Source: Spirochaetales bacterium (lineage in GTDB: Bacteria > Spirochaetota > Spirochaetia > DSM-27196 > SKKC01). From it: a DNA stretch of 13,189 bases. This document shows, one piece after another, positions 7,011 through 13,189 of this stretch. Positions within the stretch are counted from its first letter, which is position 1. Each line of letters opens with the position of its first letter. The translations under genes were made by a program, and so were the position numbers. Location: the NCBI GenBank assembly GCA_007126865.1, contig SLAN01000271.1:1-13189 (forward strand), written 5' to 3'. Below the pieces are notes generated by a model that worked only from the letters and a program-made list of their open reading frames with translations, searched no databases and was not told where the DNA came from.

Positions 7011-8126
7011 ATGAAACTCATCGCGGAGATCGGAACATCGCATGCCGGCTCGATCGAGACAGCGATCGCGTTGCTCGACCGCGTAGCAGAGGCCGGCTTC
7101 GATACGGCGAAGTTCCAGTGGATCTACGCCGATGAGATTCTCCACCCGAACACCGGTGACGTGGATCTGCCCGGCGGCGCGATTGCGCTTTTCGACCGGT
7201 TTCGCGAGCTCGAGCGCGATGTCGAGTTCTACGCCGCACTTCGTGACGCCTGCGTCGACCGCGATCTCGAGTTCCTCTGCACGGCGTTCGGGCCCCGGAG
7301 CCTCGCAGAGTTACTCTCGCTCGAGCCGACCGCACTCAAAATCGCGTCGCCGGAGCTGAACTATCTTCAACTGCTGTCGCAGGCGGCCGCGAGCGAGGTG
7401 CCGATATACGCTTCGACCGGCGTAAGCACGCTCGCCGATATTTGCGAGGCGGATGCGACAATCGAATCGGCCCGGATGCGACGCGATTCGAAAACGGGTG
7501 CCGCCGGTGTCCGATCTGCCGGCGTCGTGTTTCTCCATTGCGTGACCGCCTATCCCACTCCGGAAGAGGAGTACAACCTCGACGTTATCGAGTCGCTGCA
7601 CCGTGTCACCGGCCGGTGGTGGGGAGTAAGCGACCATACCCTCGACCCCATAGCGGTTCCGATTGTCGCCTGCGCAGTCGGAGCCGTCGCGCTGGAAAAG
7701 CACGTAACTCCCGATACCGCCGGCGCGGGACTCGACGACCCGGTCGCTCTTCCTCCCGAGCGTTTCACCGAAACAGTTTCGGCTGTTCGCGAGCTCGAGA
7801 CGATCGAACCGTCGCAGCGAATGTCTGCGGTCGTCGAGCGACTCGGAGAAGAGCGGGTCACGGCGATTCGAGGCGACGGGGTGAAACGGCTTGCACCGTC
7901 CGAACGCGGGAACTACGGGCGAACGAATCGCTCGCTGCACGTCTGCCGCCCGATCCGGGCCGGGCAGCGGATAGAGTCGGAGGCACTCGGCATCCTTCGC
8001 ACCGAGCGACGCCTTCGTCCCGGCATTCATCCCCGCTACGCGGATGCGCTCGCGGGCGCGGTTGCGGTGCGCGATATCGAGGACGGGGCGGGAATTGTCT
8101 GGGATGATGTAATCGCCCGGCGATAG
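7011..8126 (+). CDS. NeuB/SpsE-type sialic acid synthase family protein with SAF domain
   Basis: The protein has 371 residues from the ATG at 7011, with GGAG at 7004-7007 (a short 3-base gap). Residues 1-260 form the NeuB TIM barrel: IAEIGTSHAG (4-13), AGFDTAKFQ (28-36), IASPELNYLQLL (111-122), STGVST (135-140), LHC (175-177), GVSDHT (205-210) and EKH (229-231). The last two supply the His residues (209 and 231) that bind the catalytic metal in known NeuB. Residues about 307-371 form the SAF (antifreeze-like) domain, with RSLH, RLRPGIHP and LAGAVAV. Family members condense phosphoenolpyruvate with a hexosamine-type sugar to give nine-carbon acids (neuraminic, legionaminic, pseudaminic). The exact sugar is unknown: no cytidylyltransferase or epimerase gene is in view. 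An extra charged stretch lies at about 150-170, between STG and LHC. Its downstream neighbour converges on it. Confidence 0.9.
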   Translation: MKLIAEIGTSHAGSIETAIALLDRVAEAGFDTAKFQWIYADEILHPNTGDVDLPGGAIALFDRFRELERDVEFYAALRDACVDRDLEFLCTAFGPRSLAELLSLEPTALKIASPELNYLQLLSQAAASEVPIYASTGVSTLADICEADATIESARMRRDSKTGAAGVRSAGVVFLHCVTAYPTPEEEYNLDVIESLHRVTGRWWGVSDHTLDPIAVPIVACAVGAVALEKHVTPDTAGAGLDDPVALPPERFTETVSAVRELETIEPSQRMSAVVERLGEERVTAIRGDGVKRLAPSERGNYGRTNRSLHVCRPIRAGQRIESEALGILRTERRLRPGIHPRYADALAGAVAVRDIEDGAGIVWDDVIARR

Positions 8127-8137
8127 CGTACGCCACG

Positions 8138-8157
8138 GCGCGCAGCGCGCTTTGTTG
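8138..8157 (+). terminator. Weak intrinsic terminator candidate after the NeuB-like gene
   Basis: GCGCG, a CAG loop and CGCGC form a 5-bp GC stem 11 bases after the stop, followed by TTTGTTG. The stem is short but the position and T-rich tail fit. Confidence 0.4.
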
Positions 8158-8191
8158 CGACCGGCACGGCCGCCCACGGCATGCGCGAAGC

Positions 8192-8217
8192 GGCTCGCCG
8201 GCGGCGCCCGGCGAGCC
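8192..8217. terminator. 10-bp hairpin between the convergent NeuB-like and acnA genes
   Basis: GGCTCGCCGG and CCGGCGAGCC pair perfectly around a 6-base loop. It lies 11 bases beyond the acnA stop on the minus strand and could stop or stabilise transcripts from both sides. Neither strand has a following U-run, so the terminator role is inferred. Confidence 0.45.
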
Positions 8218-8228
8218 ATCAACCTGCC

Positions 8229-10955
8229 CTACTTCTTCAGATCCTCGGAAACGAACCGCCGCAGGACTGTGTGCAGGATGCCGCCGTTGCGTACGTAGTC
8301 GATCTCCACCGGGCTGTCGATACGGGAAATCGTCTCGAACTCGATCGTCTCCCCGCTCTCTGTGCGCGCGATGACCGGCACGATCTGCTTCGGCTCCATC
8401 TCGTCGGAGAGAGCGATGGTGAAGTGCTCGCTGCCGTCGAGGCCGAGCGACTCGGCGTTCTCGCCGTCTTTGAATTGCAGTGGAACGATGCCCATACCGA
8501 CGAGATTCGACCGGTGAATCCGCTCGAAACTCTCGGCGATGACCGCGCGGATGCCGAGCAGCTGTGCGCCTTTCGCCGCCCAGTCGCGGCTCGAGCCCAT
8601 TCCGTAGTCCTTTCCGGCGAGCACGATCGTCGGTGTATTCGAGTCGATATACCTGCGACTGGCGTCGTAGATATCGGTTACTTCGCCGCTCGGGAAATGC
8701 CTGGTCCAGCTCCCCTCGGTGCCCGGAGCAAGCTGATTCCGGAGCCGGATATTTGCAAAGGTACCGCGCGTCATAACGCGGTCGTTACCGCGCCGGCTGC
8801 CGTAGCTGTTGAAGTCCCGAATCGCGACTCCGCGCTCCTGCAGGTAACGGCCTGCCGGGCTTTCCGGATCGATGGCGCCGGCGGGACTGATGTGGTCGGT
8901 GGTAATCGAGTCACCGACTTTCACGAGAACGCGTGCATCCTCGATCGGCTCGATCGGCTGCACATCGAGGGTCATATCCTTGAAGAAGGGCGGCTCCTGG
9001 ATGTACGTCGACTCTTCATTCCACGGGTAGAGGGCGCTGTCGGTCATTTCGATGGAGTTCCACGTCTCATTGCTCGTCTCGAGCCCCGAGTAACTGGCGA
9101 TGAATGCATCGCGGTCGAGCGCCTGTTTGACGTACTCCTCCAGCTCCTCGGTCGACGGCCATATATCCGGGAGGTAGACCGGATTGCCGTTCGAGTCGCT
9201 CCCCATCGGTTCATCCCGAAGATTAACACCGACGTTGCCGGCGAGCGCGTAGGCGACGACCAGCGGAGGGCTCATGAGGTAGTTCGCCTTCGTATGAGGG
9301 TTGATGCGCCCTTCGAAGTTGCGGTTCCCGCTCAACACCCCGGCGAGAATCAGGTCGTGCTCTTCGACTGCCTTTCGCACCGGCTCGGGGAGCGGTCCGG
9401 AGTTCCCGATACAGGTAGTACACCCGTAGCCGACGAGGTAGAAGCCGCACTTCTCGAGATAGGTCATGAGGCCGGCGCGCTGCAGGTACTCGGTGACTAC
9501 CATGGAACCGGGGGCGAAGCTGGTTTTCACCCACGGCATCGGTTTGAGCCCGGCCTCGATCGCCTTCTTCGCCAGCAGTCCGGCGCCGAGCAGCACGCTC
9601 GGATTCGACGTATTCGTACAGCTGGTAATCGCCGCGATCGCCACGTCGCCATGCTTCAGAGTCACCTGCTCACCGGAGTCGAGCGTTACGTCGGCCTGCC
9701 GCGTCAAATCGCCGTCGGACAGACCGTAGCCCTGCGGGCCCTGCTCGGCGATGAGCGCACTGTGAAACGAATCTTTCACCTTCGGGAGGTCGATGCGGTC
9801 CTGCGGGCGTTTCGGCCCGGCGATACTCGGCTCGACGGTGGAAAGATCGAGCTCGAGCTCGACCTCGTACTCGGGATCGGGCGTATCGTCGGTTCGGAAA
9901 ATACCTTGAGCCTTCGTATACTTCTCCACCAGATCGATGAGGTCGGTCGGACGGCCGGTGGAGTACATATAGTCGAGGCTCTGCCGGTCGACCGGGAAAT
10001 AGCCGCACGTTGCCCCGTATTCGGGCGCCATGTTACTGATCGTCGCCCGATCGGGCACAGTCATCCCGGAGAGTCCGGGACCGAAAAACTCCACGAACTT
10101 GCCGACGACCCCGTGCTTCCGCAGCATTTCGGTAATGCGGAGCACCAGATCGGTGGCGGTGATGCCGCTTTTCATAGTTCCCACCAGTCTTACCCCGACC
10201 ACGCTCGGTGCGAGCATGAAAATCGGCTGGCCGAGCATCGCCGCTTCGGCCTCGATACCCCCGACTCCCCAGCCGAGAACGCCGAGACCGTTGATCATCG
10301 GCGTGTGACTGTCGGTACCCACCAGCGTATCGGGGAAGGCCACGTTCGCACCGTCTCGCTCTTCGAGCTGCACGGCCCGACCGAGATACTCGAGATTTAC
10401 CTGATGGCAGATTCCGCTCGCCGGCGGTACCACGCTGAAGTTCTCCAGCGCGCCCTGTCCCCATCGCAGAAACTCGTAGCGTTCGCGGTTTCGCTCGAAT
10501 TCGAGCTCGGCGTTCTTGCGCAAAGCATCACCCGAATTAAAAAAGTCGACTTGAACCGAGTGGTCGATGACGAGATCGACGCTCTGCTTCGGGTTGATGC
10601 GTGCCGGATCGCCGCCGAGACGTGCCATGGCGCTGCGCATTGCCGCGAGGTCGACGACGCACGGCACACCGGTGAAATCCTGCAGAAGCACACGAGCCGG
10701 CTTGAATGGAACCTCGATCGCCCGCGAGTTCTCGGGCCGGTACTCGGACAGCTGTTCAACGTGCTCACGAGTGACTTCACGGCCGTTCTCATTGCGGAGA
10801 ACACTTTCGAAGAGGATCTTCATGCTCACCGGCCAGCGCTTCATATACGGCTTGTCGTGCCGATCGGCGAAGTCATCCAAATCGAAATACGTGACATCAC
10901 CTTCTTTCGTAGAAATCGATTTTGTTACACCGAAGGTATCGAATGCGGTACTCAA
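8229..10955 (-). CDS. acnA: Aconitate hydratase A
   Basis: The protein has 908 residues (E. coli AcnA 891). It converts citrate to isocitrate through cis-aconitate in the TCA cycle. Landmarks along the chain are LQDFTGVP (91-98), [11 protein letters not shown] (127-137), [12 protein letters not shown] (181-192) and VGTDSHTPM (212-220). The three iron-sulfur ligands are C446 (SCTNTSNP) and C512/C515 ([12 protein letters not shown]). The C-terminal swivel domain has [13 protein letters not shown] and [10 protein letters not shown]. All are as in active AcnA/IRP1-type enzymes; nothing is missing. The start is TTG at 10955, with AAGGAG just upstream and an in-frame TGA two codons before it, so no longer N-terminus is possible, and the next Met (38) would cut a conserved region. 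It is divergent from the 2-oxoacid dehydrogenase gene. The long antisense open frame over this gene is a composition artefact. Confidence 0.98.
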   Translation of the reverse strand: MSTAFDTFGVTKSISTKEGDVTYFDLDDFADRHDKPYMKRWPVSMKILFESVLRNENGREVTREHVEQLSEYRPENSRAIEVPFKPARVLLQDFTGVPCVVDLAAMRSAMARLGGDPARINPKQSVDLVIDHSVQVDFFNSGDALRKNAELEFERNRERYEFLRWGQGALENFSVVPPASGICHQVNLEYLGRAVQLEERDGANVAFPDTLVGTDSHTPMINGLGVLGWGVGGIEAEAAMLGQPIFMLAPSVVGVRLVGTMKSGITATDLVLRITEMLRKHGVVGKFVEFFGPGLSGMTVPDRATISNMAPEYGATCGYFPVDRQSLDYMYSTGRPTDLIDLVEKYTKAQGIFRTDDTPDPEYEVELELDLSTVEPSIAGPKRPQDRIDLPKVKDSFHSALIAEQGPQGYGLSDGDLTRQADVTLDSGEQVTLKHGDVAIAAITSCTNTSNPSVLLGAGLLAKKAIEAGLKPMPWVKTSFAPGSMVVTEYLQRAGLMTYLEKCGFYLVGYGCTTCIGNSGPLPEPVRKAVEEHDLILAGVLSGNRNFEGRINPHTKANYLMSPPLVVAYALAGNVGVNLRDEPMGSDSNGNPVYLPDIWPSTEELEEYVKQALDRDAFIASYSGLETSNETWNSIEMTDSALYPWNEESTYIQEPPFFKDMTLDVQPIEPIEDARVLVKVGDSITTDHISPAGAIDPESPAGRYLQERGVAIRDFNSYGSRRGNDRVMTRGTFANIRLRNQLAPGTEGSWTRHFPSGEVTDIYDASRRYIDSNTPTIVLAGKDYGMGSSRDWAAKGAQLLGIRAVIAESFERIHRSNLVGMGIVPLQFKDGENAESLGLDGSEHFTIALSDEMEPKQIVPVIARTESGETIEFETISRIDSPVEIDYVRNGGILHTVLRRFVSEDLKK

Positions 10956-10961
10956 TGCTCA

Positions 10962-10967
10962 CTCCTT
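10962..10967 (-). promoter_or_regulatory. Shine-Dalgarno for the acnA TTG start
   Basis: On the minus strand AAGGAG stands 6 bases before the TTG at 10955. The same AGGAGTGAG string occurs before the divergent E1 gene at 11172-11180. Confidence 0.75.
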
Positions 10968-10992
10968 GGATACAAAGCCCACGCCAATACCG

Positions 10993-11053
10993 TTAAAGCT
11001 GATCAGGTCGACTTCGGCATACGCGCGTGCTATAGTGGTCGAGCTTAAAGCTG
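10993..11053 (+). repeat. Direct repeats TTAAAGCTG in the acnA/E1 spacer
   Basis: Identical 9-base copies lie at 10993-11001 and 11045-11053, start points 52 bases apart (about five helical turns) and flanking the E1 -10. A perfect 10-bp palindrome AGCCCGGGCT is at 11107-11116, next to the acnA -35. These may be regulator sites; a chance origin is possible. Confidence 0.35.
11008..11036 (+). promoter_or_regulatory. Extended -10 promoter for the E1 gene
   Basis: TCGACT (4/6) at 11008-11013, a 17-base spacer and TATAGT (5/6) at 11031-11036, preceded by the extended TGC. Transcription would start near 11043, giving a leader of about 144 bases. A second TATAGT at 11074-11079 has a poor -35 and may be an alternative. 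Confidence 0.5.
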
Positions 11054-11076
11054 CAAATATCTGTAGGCTCAAATAT

Positions 11077-11106
11077 AGTATGCCTGCAGCGCATTCCCTC
11101 TGTCAA
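11077..11106 (-). promoter_or_regulatory. Candidate acnA promoter
   Basis: On the minus strand a perfect TTGACA (11106-11101) is followed after 18 bases by CATACT (4/6). A second candidate is TTTGCA-17-TATAGC at 11057-11029. Both overlap the E1 promoter region, so expression of the two genes may be mutually constrained. Confidence 0.4.
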
Positions 11107-11186
11107 AGCCCGGGCTGTTCGGACTTCGACGGAGCGGGTCAGCGGATACCGTATGAATAGATCGACCAATCAGGAGTGAGTAACCG

Positions 11187-13189
11187 ATGTCCACTAAAGT
11201 AGCTTCGGATACGGCGGCACTGGAACTGTACCGCACCATGCTGACGGCACGCGAGATGGACCTGCTCGAGCAGGATTTCACCGGGCGCGGAGAAGCGTTC
11301 TTTCACGTCTCCGGTGCGGGGCATGAAGGGAGCGCGGCGATTGCCGAGTTTCTCAAACCGGAAGATTTCTTACACGTACACTACCGTGACAAGGCGCTCA
11401 TGCTCGCCCGCGGCATAAAGCCGGAGATGTTCTTCATGGCGCTGTTCAACAAGGACGGCAGTCACAGTCGCGGCCGGCAGATGAACGCCCACATGAGCGC
11501 GCCGGAGCTCAACATCCTGAGCCTCGTCGGGCCGGTGGGAAACAGCGCACTGCAGGCGGCCGGTATCGCCGAAGAAATCAAGGAAAATGATGGAGCGCCG
11601 ATCGTCCTTTGCGGCCTCGGCGACGGGATGACCCAGCAGGGTGAAGTGCTCGAGGCGGTCGCCCACACCGTGCGCGCATCGCTTCCGGTGCTTTTCCTCG
11701 TGCAGGACAACACGTTCGCGATTTCCACCCGCACGAAGGGGCAGACTTTCTACGATCATCCCGACGGCCCGGCCGAAGAGTTTTACGGCGTTCCGATTGA
11801 GCGCATCGACGGCCGCAAGCCGCTCGAAGCGCGAGAGGTATTCAAGCGTATCGTCTCCCGAATGCGCATCGAGCGCAGACCATCGATTGTGATCTTCGAG
11901 GTCGACCGGCTCCACAATCATACCAACGCCGACGATCAGCGCATGTACCGCTCTCCGGAGGAGATTGCGGCGGTGACCGAGTCCGGCGACCCGATCCGAA
12001 ATATCCAGACGCACCTCAGCCGCAACGGATACGGCGCCGAGGAGCTCACCCGTATGAGCGAGGAGATACGCAGCGAGCTGGCCGACGTCGCACGCCGGGT
12101 TCAGCGCAGCCCCGAGCCGGAGCCGGTGTTCACCGCCAAGGCCCCGGTTCCCGAACGCCTGACCAGTGCGGAAACCGAGTATACCGGAAAACCGGAGGGC
12201 GACGAGGTTTACACGATGCTCGAGGCCATTCGCGCGGTGCTCGATGACCGGCTCGGCAGGGACGCTCGCGTCACCCTCTTCGGCGAGGACATCGAGGATC
12301 CGAAGGGTGATGTCTTCGGTATTACGCGTGGGCTGACCGGGAAGTATCCGGGTCGGGTACACAACAGCCCGCTCGCCGAGGCGAGCATCGTGGGGATCTC
12401 CGCCGGTCGCGCGCTCGCCGGCGGAAAGCCGGTCGCCTTTCTCCAGTTCGCCGATTTTCTGCCCATCGCGTATAACCAGATCTGGGCCGAGCTCGGCAGT
12501 ATGTGGTGGCGCACCGACGGCGGCTGGAAGGTGCCGGTGATCGTCATGATCACCTGCGGCGGCTACCGCCCCGGCCTCGGACCGTTTCACGCTTCGACGC
12601 TCGACGGGTTGGCCGCCCATACTCCCGGTGTCGATGTCATGATGCCGGCGACCGCCGGCGATGCGGCGGGAATGCTCAACGCCGCCTTCGAAAGCGACCG
12701 CCCCACCCTCTTCTTCTACCCGAAAAACTGTCTCAACGACCGTTCGGCGTTAACCAGCCGCGATGTCGACAGGCAGCTCGTTCCGATCGGCCGCTCGCGC
12801 TATGTGCGGCGCGGTCGCGATATCACGCTCGTCGGTTACGGTAATACCGTCCTGCACTGCACGAAGGCCGCCGAGACGCTCGTGGACGCCGGGCTCGATC
12901 CGGAGGTAATCGATGCGCGATGGATTTCACCGTGGGATGTGGAAGCGATTACCGAGAGCGCGGAGAAGACCGGACGCCTCGTCGTCGTGCACGAGGACAA
13001 TTCCAGTTGCGGCTTCGGTGCGGAGATCATTTCGGCGGTGAGCGAGCGGGCGCGCCGGCCGATCGCCGCCCGGCGCGTGGCACGCGCGGACACGTTCGTG
13101 CCGTGTAATTTCGCGAACCAGTTGGAGGTTCTGCCCGGGTACAAGCGGACACTCGAGACCGCCGCCGAGCTCTTCGGCGGGACGGTGAC
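11187..13189 (+). CDS. Fused alpha/beta E1 of a branched-chain-type 2-oxoacid dehydrogenase, 3' end outside window
   Basis: The frame is open from the ATG at 11187 (AGGAG 10 bases upstream, in-frame TAA at 11181) to the window edge; 667 codons are visible. Residues 1 to about 330 are the E1 alpha part: the thiamine diphosphate motif GDG (145-147) to N175 in QDNTFAIST, and HNHTNADDQRMYRS near 253, equivalent to the alpha loop of branched-chain enzymes. A linker rich in Glu and Pro (about 305-340) leads to the beta part from about 342: FGEDIE (E367), NSPLAEASIVG, LQFADF, GPFHAST (H468) and APGVD-like HTPGVDVMMPAT. The protein decarboxylates a 2-oxoacid and passes the acyl group to the lipoyl domain of an E2. 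The substrate (branched-chain oxoacids or pyruvate/acetoin) is not certain. Only a short C-terminal piece can be missing. E2 and E3 genes are expected downstream. Confidence 0.93.
   Translation, partial: MSTKVASDTAALELYRTMLTAREMDLLEQDFTGRGEAFFHVSGAGHEGSAAIAEFLKPEDFLHVHYRDKALMLARGIKPEMFFMALFNKDGSHSRGRQMNAHMSAPELNILSLVGPVGNSALQAAGIAEEIKENDGAPIVLCGLGDGMTQQGEVLEAVAHTVRASLPVLFLVQDNTFAISTRTKGQTFYDHPDGPAEEFYGVPIERIDGRKPLEAREVFKRIVSRMRIERRPSIVIFEVDRLHNHTNADDQRMYRSPEEIAAVTESGDPIRNIQTHLSRNGYGAEELTRMSEEIRSELADVARRVQRSPEPEPVFTAKAPVPERLTSAETEYTGKPEGDEVYTMLEAIRAVLDDRLGRDARVTLFGEDIEDPKGDVFGITRGLTGKYPGRVHNSPLAEASIVGISAGRALAGGKPVAFLQFADFLPIAYNQIWAELGSMWWRTDGGWKVPVIVMITCGGYRPGLGPFHASTLDGLAAHTPGVDVMMPATAGDAAGMLNAAFESDRPTLFFYPKNCLNDRSALTSRDVDRQLVPIGRSRYVRRGRDITLVGYGNTVLHCTKAAETLVDAGLDPEVIDARWISPWDVEAITESAEKTGRLVVVHEDNSSCGFGAEIISAVSERARRPIAARRVARADTFVPCNFANQLEVLPGYKRTLETAAELFGGTV

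Noticed and set aside
8181..11048. A 955-codon open frame on the plus strand across acnA
   Set aside because: It is antisense to a complete aconitase, has low-complexity Arg/His/Asp-rich content and matches no family I know. Long antisense frames are expected with this G/C-biased codon use.
11080..11160. A 26-codon open frame (starting MPAAHSL) in the E1 leader, possible leader peptide
   Set aside because: It has no good ribosome site, no run of regulatory codons and no visible alternative hairpins that would suggest attenuation.
11370..12620. A 416-codon open frame on the minus strand across the E1 gene
   Set aside because: It mirrors the conserved E1 coding frame and shows no domain of its own; a composition artefact.

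Overview
This is a GC-rich bacterial chromosomal segment, densely coding, with a strong G/C preference at third codon positions and no mobile elements, CRISPR arrays or RNA genes that I can see. It carries ten protein genes, the first and last cut by the window edges. A mixed set (ABC-3 metal permeases with a fused winged-helix tail, a DUF368/PopT transporter, an AcnA aconitase and a fused two-domain 2-oxoacid dehydrogenase E1) would suit a GC-rich free-living spirochaete or a similar Gram-negative-type bacterium. That is inference only; no gene here settles the phylum.

Layout. 1-1780 (+): two consecutive ABC-3 family metal-ion permease genes overlapping by an ATGA junction; the second has a cytoplasmic C-terminal winged-helix domain preceded by a Cys/His-rich segment. 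1874-2713 (+): an MscS mechanosensitive channel with its own Shine-Dalgarno and a candidate extended -10 promoter. 2738-4544 (-): an overlapping pair, a DUF368/PopT polyprenyl-phosphate transporter (TTG start) and a membrane-anchored glycerophosphodiester phosphodiesterase. 4545-4691: a divergent spacer holding three head-to-tail 17-bp repeats. 4692-5561 (+): a diverged ThiD-like kinase with eroded substrate motifs. 5702-8126 (+): seryl-tRNA synthetase, apparently with an almost leaderless mRNA, followed 13 bp later by a NeuB/SAF-type sialic-acid-synthase-like gene. 8229-10955 (-): aconitase acnA (TTG start). 11187 to the end (+): a fused alpha/beta E1 of a branched-chain-type 2-oxoacid dehydrogenase, divergent from acnA across a 231-bp spacer with candidate promoters in both directions.

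How the genes fit together. The left third concerns the envelope: metal import, osmotic protection, carrier-lipid recycling and phosphodiester hydrolysis. The right half is translation and central metabolism: SerS, a PEP-using sugar-acid synthase, aconitase and a 2-oxoacid dehydrogenase. The most unusual items are the permease/winged-helix fusion with a possible metal-binding linker, the ThiD homologue lacking usual pocket residues, the 17-bp repeat array and the predicted near-leaderless serS promoter overlapping a 12-bp palindrome. No stretch longer than 300 bases lacks a gene; the largest gap is 231 bases.
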